A stretch of DNA of 54,266 bases from a bacterium (GTDB taxonomy: Bacteria; Patescibacteriota; Minisyncoccia; Phycocordibacterales; UBA2100), in assembly GCA_030674455.1 (NCBI GenBank), contig JAUSGQ010000017.1, positions 1-54,266 on the forward strand, in the 5' to 3' direction. Positions 10,133 to 22,367 of this stretch are shown piece after piece. Below the pieces are notes generated by a model, which had not been told where the DNA came from, did no database searches, and saw nothing but the letters and a program-made list of their open reading frames with translations. The first letter of the stretch is position 1; every line of letters begins with the position of its first letter. Position numbers and translations under genes: made by a program.

Positions 10133-10279
10133 AAACATGATTGAAAAGTGAAGGGAGAAATTTGTAAAAAAATCGCCGACTCACCCTTTGGCTGGATGGT
10201 CGGCAATTGTGGTATGGGACTCAAGGAGTCCCGAGGTAGAAGAACGAAAAACATTTTTGTGTACCGTCTTTGCGCGGCT

Positions 10280-10885
10280 TTATCTGGTGGTCGGCACTTC
10301 CGTGCCTACGCCAGGATTACTACTTCCATAGACGCTCGGCTTCCACCCGGCAACGTTGGAGTGAAGGGTGTCTAGCTTTCCCCATTCCACGGACTGACCG
10401 TACATGCTGCCCCAGGCGGCGTCAACGTTTAGAGTTGCCAAACAAGTACAGGTCACACGCGTTTCCTGCCCCTCGACAAACGGCTGGTTGAAGATCAAAG
10501 TGATGTAGACCCTCCTCACCCACTCGTTCGTCCTCGCAACCCAAACGAAGTCGTTCGGGTGGAACCAGGCTTCAACTGTTCCAACGCCATTAACGTGGCC
10601 GCGGTAAAACTGCGACCCTCCCTCGAACAGCTCTCCGCTGTCCACGGAGAACTGGAAGGACTCGTTATTCAAAGGACCGGAATTCCTGTCAGCTCCCGAG
10701 TGACCTGCGAGAAAGTAATCGATATTCCAGATTCCAAAGAGAGGTGACCAAACCCCAGCAGCGGGTAGGGGTATAGGTTGAGGTGGCTGCGGCGGCGTTT
10801 GAGCGAACGCCGGGAGGGTGAACAGCAGTGCAGCGAGAATCGCTAGGACAAATCTTTGAATCGTTTTCATGGTTACTCCAATCAT
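10280..10885 (-). CDS. Secreted hypothetical protein
   Basis: Signal peptide MKTIQRFVLAILAALLFTLPAFAQTPPQPPQPIPLP; no recognised domain. Confidence 0.6.
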   Translation of the reverse strand: MIGVTMKTIQRFVLAILAALLFTLPAFAQTPPQPPQPIPLPAAGVWSPLFGIWNIDYFLAGHSGADRNSGPLNNESFQFSVDSGELFEGGSQFYRGHVNGVGTVEAWFHPNDFVWVARTNEWVRRVYITLIFNQPFVEGQETRVTCTCLATLNVDAAWGSMYGQSVEWGKLDTLHSNVAGWKPSVYGSSNPGVGTEVPTTR

Positions 10886-10968
10886 ATGTGAAAGAAAACC
10901 GCCCAGGAAACTGGCGGCGCTACTTTACAACTGTTGTATAGCAACTTCAACTTACATTATATACCATT

Positions 10969-13139
<2,171 letters not shown>

Positions 13140-13144
<5 letters not shown>

Positions 13145-13712
13145 AGTGCAATTCTACCGAGCGTTGAAGTACTCTCGAACTTGTATTTATAGATTCGCAA
13201 CCTGTATTGTAGCCATCGGCATGAATTACAGTGCGAATGTTCTGCAAGTCGTCGCACTCGGGGTCGCATTTCCTTACTTTGACCTGCGCGCATCTGCCTG
13301 CCACCGGTTCGAATTTGAAGGCAATCGTGTAATCAGCCGGGTCGCTCGGCGGCCGGCCGGTAAGCCCGGAAAATGGCTGTTCAGCACATTGCGGCACCAC
13401 GCCTTCCGGTGCCGTTACGGCGAAATAACCCGATCTAACATCCCAGTAAAGAGCGCATTCCGCGCCGGTGTCGGCGGCGTAAAACGCGAATTGCGATTCG
13501 CGCCCTATTGAAGAAAGATTCACCTGTTTTCTTGCAATTTCGAATATCGAAACTCCGAGAGCTAGAACGACTGATGATATAAGTGCGGCGAGGAGGAGGG
13601 TGAAACCGCGGGAGCCAGCGTTTAGCGAATAGCGTTTAGCGAATAGTTTATGCGTCTCTGGATTGAGTGCTTCTATACGCTTGACGCTATACGCTTGACG
13701 CTTGTATTTCAT
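13140..13712 (-). CDS. PilX-like minor pilin with repeat-derived leader
   Basis: MKYKRQAYSVKRIEALNPETHKLFAKRYSLNAGSRG|FTLLLAALISSVVLALGVSIFEIA; internal ATG preferred to the ORF start at 13802. Confidence 0.7.
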
Positions 13713-13714
13713 AT

Positions 13715-14500
13715 TTATCTTTCGGCGCTGCCGTCGTTTACCCATCGGTAAAGATTGTCTGATATCGTGAACGAGCGGGTCCTGAAACTTCCTGTTTGCC
13801 AAGAAACCGTTACGGTAAGCTTGATTTCATCACTTGGTGTTTCGGCTACTGGCACGAAAGTCGCACGAACGGTGCGGGTAAATTGCGTGGGGGTCCAATT
13901 AGAACCGTATCCGTACAATCCATCAGAGCTTTTTCTAAGGACAGGACAGCCATTGTCGCATGCGTCTGAGTCCATATCGTCATCATTAGTCGTATCAACA
14001 ATAAAATCAGTATTTTTAGGAATATCCTCCAGAAGGTCTGTTTGTCTGCCATCTGTCAGGATGCCAAGTGCATTTTTAAGAACATTGTTGTCTCTCGCGT
14101 GCCGAATTGACTCAATCGCTTCCTGCGCAAGATGAAAAGCCGTTATTTGGTCGCGCGCATAGTATGAGCTTGAAAGACTCTGCGTCGTGAGAGACATTGG
14201 TGCCACGATTGCAATGGTAAGAAGCGAGATAGCGACCAGGGTCTCCACGAGAGTAAAGCCAGCATGCAGGTTATAGGTTTTAGGTTCTAGGTTATAGATT
14301 CTAGGTTCTAGGTTATAGGTTCTGGGTTTAAGGTTGTAGGTTATAGGTTGTAGGTTATAGGAAGGTGCGGAACACTTCGGTCTTTCCTCTGAAACCTGAC
14401 ACCTAGTACCTGGTACCTGTTTTGCTGGCACCTGTAACCTGGCACCTGGCACCTGCTTGCCTGACACCTGACACCTGACACCTGTAACCTTTTTATTCAT
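13715..14500 (-). CDS. PilV-like minor pilin with ~80-aa repeat-derived leader
   Basis: ...YNLKPRTYNLEPRIYNLEPKTYNLHAG|FTLVETLVAISLLTIAIVAPMSLTTQSL. Confidence 0.8.
   Translation of the reverse strand: MNKKVTGVRCQVSGKQVPGARLQVPAKQVPGTRCQVSEERPKCSAPSYNLQPITYNLKPRTYNLEPRIYNLEPKTYNLHAGFTLVETLVAISLLTIAIVAPMSLTTQSLSSSYYARDQITAFHLAQEAIESIRHARDNNVLKNALGILTDGRQTDLLEDIPKNTDFIVDTTNDDDMDSDACDNGCPVLRKSSDGLYGYGSNWTPTQFTRTVRATFVPVAETPSDEIKLTVTVSWQTGSFRTRSFTISDNLYRWVNDGSAER
14265..14490. repeat. Two-part phrase repeat: (AGGTTATAGGTTYTAGG)n then (ACCTGACACCTG)n
   Basis: Direct reading; lies within the coding region for the pilin leader. Confidence 0.9.
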
Positions 14501-15111
14501 AAATCAAGTACTCTTTGGACGGCTGTCGCCTGAATGTTAAATGTTGTTTTTGTTTTAACGCTCGCCGCACCTGCTACGCCTTCTATTGCAATGACAACCT
14601 TTGGCTGGTCTGTATCGCCTGGCGCACTGCCCACCACATAGAATTTCATTTTCTTTATCTGAATCTCCGGCGACATGAGCGCAACCCTGGTGTTGTCTCC
14701 GTTAATAGACCTGTAAATCGTCTCTTTGACGCTGTCATAAGAATAAAACCACTGGTCTGCGGTTGTGGAGCGGTCACCGTCAAGCGCTTCAAAGGAAAAT
14801 ACTGTTCCACCGGCTATGGCACAGTCATCACTGCCGTCGCCTATAAAAGAGCCTGCCCTGCAATGATAATCGCTTCCCATTCGAATCGAGCGCACCATAC
14901 CATCAAGCGCAATGTTGAGATTGTTCATGACAGACTGCAGTGCTTGCGCTTTGCGATTGGCCCCGGTAAGTGACAAAAGAGCCCCGACTGAAATAAGCAT
15001 CACGACTGCGAAAAGCCCGACGGAGACGATGATTTCCACGAGCGTAAACGCTCGTGAAGTATTCCGTATTCGGTATTCTGTATTCTGTATTCTGTTCTTT
15101 TTATACTGCAT
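14497..15111 (-). CDS. PilW-like minor pilin
   Basis: MQYKKNRIQNTEYRIRNTSRA|FTLVEIIVSVGLFAVVMLISVGALLSLTGA. Confidence 0.8.
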   Translation of the reverse strand: MQYKKNRIQNTEYRIRNTSRAFTLVEIIVSVGLFAVVMLISVGALLSLTGANRKAQALQSVMNNLNIALDGMVRSIRMGSDYHCRAGSFIGDGSDDCAIAGGTVFSFEALDGDRSTTADQWFYSYDSVKETIYRSINGDNTRVALMSPEIQIKKMKFYVVGSAPGDTDQPKVVIAIEGVAGAASVKTKTTFNIQATAVQRVLDL

Positions 15112-15137
15112 ACTGTATACACGATACTGAATACTAT

Positions 15138-15950
15138 TTACTGTACCGCTATCTGCCCAGTGGCTTCCACGACGACGCTTAACAAATCTCCGCGAGGCGA
15201 CGCGAGAATAACGCGCGTGCTGGCTTGTCCTCCCGTGCAGTTTCCATTCGCGTTGAAAGCGCTATCGCCTCCCTTGCTGATGCAGGCATCCGGCTCCGGT
15301 CGCCGAAACAAAATATCGATTTGGTTAGTAAGTTTGTTGGGGTCGCTTATGCAGTCGTAAGAATTCGCAGCCACTTCTTCTCCCGCCGGGAAACAAAGTT
15401 TATAAATGTAGTAGCCTCTACCGATAATGTATGGCGACGGGTCAACATTTTCGGATGCATCGCTGAACAATCCGTCGCCGTTTTTGTCGGCAAAGAGTTC
15501 GTAGTGTGTGTTATCGTTTTCGCTTATTGCAAAATGCATGCCGTATCCGGAAGTGAACGTGTTCGTCTCTCCGAAACCGCGTACAGATATTCCATAGACC
15601 TGCGCCTGCCGAATTGAAAGCGCTATATCGTAGGCGAGGTTTTGCAGAAGTACCGAGCCGCCGTACTTGGAATTGCTCGTAAGCACGACGCCGGTAACAA
15701 CGGTGATAATGGCGACGACCACCAACAGCTCGATGAGAGTGAAGCCGCGATGCAGGTTCCAGGTTCCAGGTTCCAGGTTATAGGATTTAGGTTCTAGGTT
15801 ATAGGTTTTAGGTTTTAGGTTAGAGAATAATACACGATGCGGGAATTTCTCCCCTGGCACCTGACACCTGGAACCTGACACCTTGTTTTTTATTGCCATA
15901 AAAATGGAATTGATATTCCGTACATTAGTGATATCCACTGGAAAAGACAT
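15138..15950 (-). CDS. GspH/PilE-like pilin with repeat-derived leader
   Basis: ...[56 protein letters not shown]. Start uncertain: an internal ATG gives MAIKNKVSGSRCQVPGEK. Confidence 0.8.
   Translation of the reverse strand: MSFPVDITNVRNINSIFMAIKNKVSGSRCQVPGEKFPHRVLFSNLKPKTYNLEPKSYNLEPGTWNLHRGFTLIELLVVVAIITVVTGVVLTSNSKYGGSVLLQNLAYDIALSIRQAQVYGISVRGFGETNTFTSGYGMHFAISENDNTHYELFADKNGDGLFSDASENVDPSPYIIGRGYYIYKLCFPAGEEVAANSYDCISDPNKLTNQIDILFRRPEPDACISKGGDSAFNANGNCTGGQASTRVILASPRGDLLSVVVEATGQIAVQ
15752..15885. repeat. Two-part phrase repeat (AGGTTCC.../...ACCTGACACCTG)
   Basis: Same architecture as 14265-14490. Confidence 0.9.
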
Positions 15951-16705
15951 GCCGCTATCAGAAACGGTCCAAATGGAACTTCGCTCTTCATTGTATATGA
16001 TTTTGTCGCACCAGAATTCGCTATCCCCCTTTTTTTAAGATATTGAGCAATACTCGGCAGAGGTAAAAGTATGAAGACGGAAACTATCGCACCTATGACG
16101 AAGGCAAAGAGTAATGCATATATCCCGTCCATAGGGCCAAGAAGCCAGCCGATGCCGAGAGCAAGTTTTGCATCGCCAAGCCCCATCCATCTGCCCTTCG
16201 ACACAAGCCATAGTGTGAAAAGCGGGAGAGCGGTGAGCGGACCGGCGAGGACACTGAAGGCAGTCTGACTGCTAAAAGCAGTCAGACTGCCTTCAATGAG
16301 AAAAATGGAAATTAGGGCCAGTGCATTAAAGCTCCACACCCATGCGTCCGGAATAATTGTGTGCCGAAGGTCGTAGACAGTTATTGCTATTAGAATCGCG
16401 GAAATGAAGAGTCCAAAGACTGTCGAATGAGGAGCAAGCGGTGCGCCGCCGACAAGCGCAAATGCGGCTCCCATAGATAATTCGACAGCCGGATATTGAA
16501 TGGAAATGCGGCTTCCGCATGCGCGGCAACGCCCGCGAAGGGCGAGCCACGAAATCACAGGAATCAAGTCAAACCAACGGATTTTTTTTCCGCATGACAT
16601 ACAAACGCTCCTTCCGGAAAGAAGGCGCGCGCCTCTACGCAATACGAGAACATTTATGAAACTGCCTACTATGAGCCCAAGAACACCGAACGCAATTGTT
16701 GTCAT
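15890..16705 (-). CDS. pilD: Prepilin peptidase (A24 family)
   Basis: GLIVGSFINVLVLR, CMSCGKKIRWFDLIPVISWLALRGRCRACGSRIS, GLGDAKLALGIGWLLG. Confidence 0.95.
   Translation of the reverse strand: MTTIAFGVLGLIVGSFINVLVLRRGARLLSGRSVCMSCGKKIRWFDLIPVISWLALRGRCRACGSRISIQYPAVELSMGAAFALVGGAPLAPHSTVFGLFISAILIAITVYDLRHTIIPDAWVWSFNALALISIFLIEGSLTAFSSQTAFSVLAGPLTALPLFTLWLVSKGRWMGLGDAKLALGIGWLLGPMDGIYALLFAFVIGAIVSVFILLPLPSIAQYLKKRGIANSGATKSYTMKSEVPFGPFLIAACLFQWISLMYGISIPFLWQ
16255..16295. repeat. GTCTGAC-core palindrome doublet, in frame inside pilD
   Basis: TGAAGGCAGTCTGACTGC-taaaa-GCAGTCAGACTGCCTTCA. Confidence 0.9.
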
Positions 16706-16719
16706 GATGCACCATTATC

Positions 16720-16764
16720 GCACCCAGCACCTTTGTTTCAACAAGAAACAAAGGTGCTGGGTGC
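16720..16764. repeat. CCCAGCACCTTT hairpin, 20-bp perfect arms
   Basis: GCACCCAGCACCTTTGTTTC-aacaa-GAAACAAAGGTGCTGGGTGC. Confidence 0.9.
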
Positions 16765-16781
16765 TTCTACTATTTTTGATA

Positions 16782-17264
16782 TTATGGCTTGACGTCGTAT
16801 ACGGGGTCAGTGCCGACAAAGTTGTCATTGCTGCCCGTGCATTTAGTTCCGCTTGAATCCGCATCAGCATCAGTGTCGAACACGCTGTTACTTCCCACTT
16901 CCAACGTCGCGCCGAGATGATAATTGGTACAGGTTCCCGACTGACCTTGTAAAGCGGCATACTTGTAGCAGCTTGCTTCGGTGCCGAGGGTACACGTGCC
17001 GGTCACACTCGGGTCATCGGGTATCACTGATATGTAGCCGGCAAGGTTAGCTGTGGAAATTGCCGCGGGATAGCTCCCCGTGGAATCGTAGTACAGTTCC
17101 AAGGCAAGCTGCAACTGCTTTACATCGGAGATACGGCGCGCATCGCGGCCTTTCGCGCGCGCTGTGTTAAGCGAAGACAGAACTACCGACGATAAGATGC
17201 CGATAATCGCAATGACTACCAAAAGCTCGATGAGCGTAAAACCTTTTTGTCTCGTTTTAAGCAT
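16782..17264 (-). CDS. Type IV pilin
   Basis: [59 protein letters not shown]. Confidence 0.9.
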   Translation of the reverse strand: MLKTRQKGFTLIELLVVIAIIGILSSVVLSSLNTARAKGRDARRISDVKQLQLALELYYDSTGSYPAAISTANLAGYISVIPDDPSVTGTCTLGTEASCYKYAALQGQSGTCTNYHLGATLEVGSNSVFDTDADADSSGTKCTGSNDNFVGTDPVYDVKP

Positions 17265-17272
17265 AGACACGG

Positions 17273-17737
17273 TTATGGGCAATTGCCGGCAACAATTGCG
17301 TAACTGGTCTCATCTCCAACATGAATTGCTCCTGCAGACAAAGTGCCGATACCGTTCTCCAACCATGCGCATACTCGCCAATCTCTTGCCGTAGGAGGCG
17401 AGTTAGATCCAGTGCGAGCGCTTACACGGTAGCATTGATTGGTTGCAGAAGGAACTGATGAACACGCCGATGTGCCGGAGGGATCAACGAATGTTCCTAT
17501 TGCTGGAGTACTGCAATTAGTTAATGGTCCTGCAGCTCCACCACATGAGAATTGTGCATTCTCTGCTAGCGACGCAACGACATTTACTATCTGCTTTAGG
17601 TCTGAAAGACGCCTTGCGTCGCGCGCTTTTGAGCGCGCGCTACCCAGGGACGACAGAACGACTGTTGAAAGAATTCCGATAATGGCTATAACCACCAAGA
17701 GTTCGATGAGTGTAAAACCCCTGGCACGCTTTTTCAT
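17273..17737 (-). CDS. Type IV pilin
   Basis: [49 protein letters not shown]. Confidence 0.9.
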   Translation of the reverse strand: MKKRARGFTLIELLVVIAIIGILSTVVLSSLGSARSKARDARRLSDLKQIVNVVASLAENAQFSCGGAAGPLTNCSTPAIGTFVDPSGTSACSSVPSATNQCYRVSARTGSNSPPTARDWRVCAWLENGIGTLSAGAIHVGDETSYAIVAGNCP

Positions 17738-17763
17738 AGTCTTACAAGTTTACAAATTTGTTA

Positions 17764-18216
17764 TCAGTCGGTGTCGGCAGCTGTGGTGCAGCTGTTCTCA
17801 GTACAGGTTACTTTCTGGTCATCGCCATCGCTTTCAGCAACGAGGGAATAGGATACTCCAGTGACCTGCAAAGAAGTTTCACCGCCACAGTCACCCGTGC
17901 CTTGAGTACCAGTAGTACCGTTGCAGTAAATCCAACCCGATGGAAGCGCAGGATATAGCGTGGTTGAGCCGGAACACACCGCTCCACCACCGGCGTTATT
18001 TGTTTCGCTAGGGGGCAAAGTAATAGCTATGCCGTCGTTTAAACACATCGATAATCCGGCTTTGAGGTTGCCGAGCGTCGTCTGTGCGGCTGCAGTTCTC
18101 CCTTTCGCGCGCGCAGAACTTAGAGATGTAAGAACCACCGCCGAAAGAATGCCGATAATGGCGATTACCACCAATAGCTCGATAAGCGTAAAACCTCTTT
18201 TAAAAGATGAACTCAT
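17764..18216 (-). CDS. Type IV pilin
   Basis: [39 protein letters not shown]. Confidence 0.9.
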   Translation of the reverse strand: MSSSFKRGFTLIELLVVIAIIGILSAVVLTSLSSARAKGRTAAAQTTLGNLKAGLSMCLNDGIAITLPPSETNNAGGGAVCSGSTTLYPALPSGWIYCNGTTGTQGTGDCGGETSLQVTGVSYSLVAESDGDDQKVTCTENSCTTAADTD

Positions 18217-18362
18217 AATAAAGTTATTAATAACTGATAAATAATAGTCACCACTCTCGTGGAATTGTATACCCAATACTGAATAATGGGGTTTTCACCT
18301 GGGGATAACCCCGCTCGGACAGAGTTTGTCATGTCATATCCGCCACGCAGTGTCGGGGACAA

Positions 18363-18400
18363 CACAAACCCCATCCGCCAGTTGGCGGACGGGGTTTGTG
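18363..18400. repeat. Long hairpin with TCCGCC/GGCGGA core
   Basis: CACAAACCCCaTCCGCC-agtt-GGCGGAcGGGGTTTGTG. Confidence 0.8.
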
Positions 18401-18419
18401 CGGCTAATTTCCGCAGAAA

Positions 18420-18884
18420 TTATAGCGCCGTTACCTTCGTACAAGAATTTTCCGTGCACTGCACTAACTGCTTGTCGGCAGAAGAGTACGAGGAAAGACG
18501 GAATGATGTTCCGGTCGTCTGGATCGAGGCCGCGTTAATTTCACTGTTGTTGCAGACCGAAGCGGAACCGGCTCCAGCGGCTACCGTTCCATCGCAATAG
18601 ATCCAGCCCGTAGGAAGCGCAGAATATGTAGCGCTGGAACCCGTGCAAATTGCCGCTCCCCCGCCGTTATTGGTCGCAGTAGGAACCGCAACCTCCAGAG
18701 AGTCCCCGAGGCATATTACCGCCCCAGACTGAACGCTCTTCATGGTACTTTGCGCTGCGGCAACTCGCGCTTTTACCCTCGCGCTGCTTAGCGAAGTCAA
18801 AACAACTGCTGAAAGAATACCGATGATGGCGATTACCACCAAAAGTTCGATAAGCGTAAAACCTCTTTTATTCATTTTATTCAT
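18420..18884 (-). CDS. Type IV pilin
   Basis: [45 protein letters not shown]. Confidence 0.9.
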   Translation of the reverse strand: MNKMNKRGFTLIELLVVIAIIGILSAVVLTSLSSARVKARVAAAQSTMKSVQSGAVICLGDSLEVAVPTATNNGGGAAICTGSSATYSALPTGWIYCDGTVAAGAGSASVCNNSEINAASIQTTGTSFRLSSYSSADKQLVQCTENSCTKVTAL

Positions 18885-19142
18885 ATTAATTATGTTAATA
18901 ATGCTATCTAATAATGTCGAACCGAAATTTAATTATCGCAGTTCTGTATTCCATATCCGGAATTACACTGTTAACTTGCACCATACCCGTTAAAAGCGTA
19001 CCAGCGCCGACCTCGAGGTACGTGCATATGGTGAAGTCGCTTAGCGCCTTCCACCATTGTATACTTCATATTGCAATTTCAATGATGAGGGTGTGGACAA
19101 CGAGGGCGCTCGTAGAATGACGCAGAAAAAGTGCGTGATGCA

Positions 19143-19365
19143 TCCAAGGTTTAACCTTGGGGATTTTTAAGGTTTAACCTTGGAAAGGTCTCGCACATGG
19201 AATTTCTTGACGCAGGCAAGGAGTCACCTCCTGCGGGGCATGAGGAGACACCTTGAAAAATACCCAAGGTCTCGACTTAATGCAAGTTTCGGCCCCGTTC
19301 CGAGGAGACACCTTGCACATGCCAAGGAGTCACCTCGGAAACAAGAGACCTTGGGTATTTCAATG
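19143..19365. repeat. Dense cluster of nested inverted repeats
   Basis: CCAAGGTTTAACCTTGGggatttttAAGGTTTAACCTTGG; CAAGGAGTCACCTCC...GAGGAGACACCTTG; CCGAGGAGACACCTTGcacatgCCAAGGAGTCACCTCGG; enclosed by AATACCCAAGGTCTC...GAGACCTTGGGTATT. Confidence 0.85.
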
Positions 19366-20577
19366 CTAGAATCCGGACGCGATATTGTATATAGGCAGGA
19401 GAACCGCGGAAAGGAGCACGCCGACGCCGAGCGCGAGCATCACTATCATGAGCGGCTCGATAAGACCGACCAGCGTATCTATTGAATTGTTGACTTCCCT
19501 GCGGTAAAACTTCGCCATCGTATCAAGAATGCTTCCCATATTTCCCGTTTCTTCGCCGATTTTTATCATTGCGACGACAATTCCGGGAATTTCTTTGTGC
19601 TTCCGGAATGCTTCCGATACCGGCAATCCTCCTTTCACATCGGCCGAGACTGACTTAAGAACGTTTTCGTAAACCGGGTCGCCCACCACCGTTCCCGTTA
19701 TCTCAATGCCGCGCAAAATCTGGATACCGCTCTTTAGCATAGTGGAAAGGTTGTCGGCAAGACGCGAGAGGAAGAGTTTTTGATAAACATTTCCGAGATA
19801 TGGTACCTTCATCCGAGCTTTTGAGAGCGCCACGCGCCCCGCATCTGTACGCGAATAGCGGACGACAAATATAGCCAGAAAAACAAGAAGAATTATTAAG
19901 AGCAAAATATATTTTGAAACAAATTCGCTCATCGCGATAACTATTTTCGTGTAGATGGGGATGTTTTGCCCGACATCGGCAAGCATTTTCGACAAATTCG
20001 GAATGACAAGAGTCATCATAAGTATCATCACTATGATGAATGTGGACATGACGAACGCGGGATAGATGAGCGCGTTGCGCGCCTTTTGGGTGATTTCATA
20101 ATTCCTGTCGAGGTAATCGGCAAGGAATGCGAACGTCTCATCAAGTTTCCCCGATTCCTCTCCCGCGCGGACCATGTTGACGTAAAACGGCGTGAATACA
20201 TCGCCATGATGCGAAAGCGCGGTGGAAATGGAGCTTCCGCTCTGTATATCATTCGCTATCGCATTCAACTTCTCCGCGAGCTTGGGAGTGCGCGCTTCGG
20301 ATGCCAAAAGCTGGAATGCGCGAAGTGCAGAAACCTGAGCTTCAAAAAGCGTCGTTATCTGGCGCGACAAAATGACGACATCGCTGTTTTTAACGCGGTC
20401 GAAGAATTCAATGCGCCCTCCAAATTTTGGCGCGGCTTTATCCGCAGACTCAATGTTGGATATGACCAACCCGCGGCGCTGGATGGCAACGATAGCAACG
20501 TCCAAATTTACTGCATCAATCGTGCCGGCCCGCTCGTTGCCCTCGGCATCCATCGCTGTGTAGGAGAAGACGCTCAT
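19366..20577 (-). CDS. pilC: Type IV pilus inner-membrane platform protein PilC
   Basis: MSVFSYTAMDAEGNERAGTIDA...LSRQITTLFEAQVSALRAFQLL...GLIEPLMIVMLALGVGVLLSAVLLPIYNI. Confidence 0.95.
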   Translation of the reverse strand: MSVFSYTAMDAEGNERAGTIDAVNLDVAIVAIQRRGLVISNIESADKAAPKFGGRIEFFDRVKNSDVVILSRQITTLFEAQVSALRAFQLLASEARTPKLAEKLNAIANDIQSGSSISTALSHHGDVFTPFYVNMVRAGEESGKLDETFAFLADYLDRNYEITQKARNALIYPAFVMSTFIIVMILMMTLVIPNLSKMLADVGQNIPIYTKIVIAMSEFVSKYILLLIILLVFLAIFVVRYSRTDAGRVALSKARMKVPYLGNVYQKLFLSRLADNLSTMLKSGIQILRGIEITGTVVGDPVYENVLKSVSADVKGGLPVSEAFRKHKEIPGIVVAMIKIGEETGNMGSILDTMAKFYRREVNNSIDTLVGLIEPLMIVMLALGVGVLLSAVLLPIYNIASGF

Positions 20578-20675
20578 AGGTGATAGGTTCCAGGTTTCAG
20601 GTTCCAGGTCAACAAGTCAGCGCGCAGTTTTAACCCTTCTTCCTGACACCTGACACCTGACACCTGACACCTGTT
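20577..20675. repeat. Two-part phrase repeat between pilT and pilC
   Basis: aggttccaggtttcaggttccagg...cctgacacctgacacctgacacctgacacctg. Confidence 0.9.
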
Positions 20676-21742
20676 CATAATAATTTTTGTAGCATATTCG
20701 GATTGAGAGAATTCTGGTATGCGCTTTCAACGGTGATTTCTCCGCGCGCGACTAATTCGGCAAGCGAGCGGTTCATGTCTATCATTCCCTCTTCGGAACT
20801 GGTCTCTATCACGGTATTCAGTTCATGCGTTCGTTTCTCGCGGATGAGATTAGAAACCGCTTTGTTGTTGATGAGGAGTTCGAATGCCGGCACGAGGCCT
20901 CCGGAAATGCGCGGGATGAGGCGCTGTGAGAAAATGCCAGCCATCGATGAGGCGAGCTGGAGACGGATTTGGTCTTGCTGTGAAGCCGGAAACGTATCAA
21001 TAATACGGTCAATCGTTTGCGCGGCGTTGTTGGTGTGAAGCGTAGAAAATACCAGGTGTCCGGTTTCGGCGGCGGTAACCGCAGCAACCATTGTTTCCGG
21101 CCCCCGCATTTCGCCCACCAGAAGCACATCGATATCTTGACGGAATGCGGACGCGAGCGCGGCGGGAAAATCTTTCGTGTCTATGCGCACTTCGCGCTGT
21201 TCAACGAGCGATAACTTCGGCTCGTAGATATATTCTATCGGGTCTTCGATCGTGACTATATGTTCCATTCTCTCCGTATTGATGAGCTCTATCATTGCGG
21301 CGAGCGTCGTGGTCTTTCCCTGGCCGACGGGGCCGACGACGATGAAGAAGCCCTGGGATTTTCTCGCAAAGGTCGTGAGTATTTCCGGCAGGTGCAGTTC
21401 GGCAATCGTGCTGATTTTTTTCGGAATGAGGCGCAGGGCGATAGAGACCGAACCGCGCTGGTAAAAAGCATTCCCGCGGAATCGGATTCCGTCGGACGTT
21501 TCGTATGCGAAGTCGATTTCCTGGTCTGACAAAAACTTCTTCTGGCGCTCCGCGCTCACCAGCTCCGCCAAAAATCCGAGCGTGTCTTCTTTTGTGAGTA
21601 CGGGCTCTTTGAGCATCGGCGAAAGATTTCCCGCAACGCGGATAGTCGGGTGGACTCCCACGGAAAAATGCGCATCAGATGCTCCCTCGTGTACCAGCAC
21701 GTTGATATACTTTTTTAGAAGAGAGGCGTAATCAGTTGCCAT
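20675..21742 (-). CDS. pilT: Twitching ATPase PilT
   Basis: INVLVHEGASDAHFSVGVHPTIRVAG, Walker A GPVGQGKTTT, LVGEMRGPETM, GHLVFSTLHTNNAAQTIDRIIDTFP. Confidence 0.95.
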   Translation of the reverse strand: MATDYASLLKKYINVLVHEGASDAHFSVGVHPTIRVAGNLSPMLKEPVLTKEDTLGFLAELVSAERQKKFLSDQEIDFAYETSDGIRFRGNAFYQRGSVSIALRLIPKKISTIAELHLPEILTTFARKSQGFFIVVGPVGQGKTTTLAAMIELINTERMEHIVTIEDPIEYIYEPKLSLVEQREVRIDTKDFPAALASAFRQDIDVLLVGEMRGPETMVAAVTAAETGHLVFSTLHTNNAAQTIDRIIDTFPASQQDQIRLQLASSMAGIFSQRLIPRISGGLVPAFELLINNKAVSNLIREKRTHELNTVIETSSEEGMIDMNRSLAELVARGEITVESAYQNSLNPNMLQKLL

Positions 21743-21956
21743 AATTGTATTGTAACGTACTTCTTGAAAAGCAAGAGTGTGGGATTAGGATAAGTTTTTT
21801 AAATCGATAAGTTCCAAATATCAATTTGCAATTTGCAAACAAAATCTCAAAAGCTAAGCTCCAAAAAACGAGCGGAGGTTTGTGTTTTGTGCATTTGGAA
21901 TTTTGTTTGCAAATTGCAAATTGGAGCTTGCAAATTACTTTATTGGGGCTTGCAAA

Positions 21957-22367
21957 TTAGGCTTTCCTCCTTTCGACTTCCTTCTTCACCGCGTCCACAA
22001 CTTCCGAAGGAATCATGCTCGCTTTGATGATAACGCGGTCTGCACCGAGCTCTATCATTTTGGATTTTGTTGCATCGTCGCTTTCGTTTGTGAGAGCGAT
22101 ACGCACCGCGCCCTTTCCGAGATTCTCTTCTCCGAGAGTTTTCAAAAGATAGAATCCGTCATGCTCGGGCATCACCACATCAAAGATTATCGCGTGCGGA
22201 TTGAATCCATCGCGGAGTACTTGCAGCGCATCGTCAACCGACAAACACGCGTGAGGGTTGCATCCGCTCGCGGCAAATTTCATGCAGTACATATCGACCA
22301 GAAACTTGTCATCATCCACTAACAAGATATTCAATTTCTCGTCCTTTGCTTCCATAATCGTAAACAT
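21957..22367 (-). CDS. Response-regulator receiver protein
   Basis: NILLVDDDKFLVDMYCMKF...AIIFDVVMPEHDGFYLLK...ALTNESDD. Confidence 0.9.
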   Translation of the reverse strand: MFTIMEAKDEKLNILLVDDDKFLVDMYCMKFAASGCNPHACLSVDDALQVLRDGFNPHAIIFDVVMPEHDGFYLLKTLGEENLGKGAVRIALTNESDDATKSKMIELGADRVIIKASMIPSEVVDAVKKEVERRKA

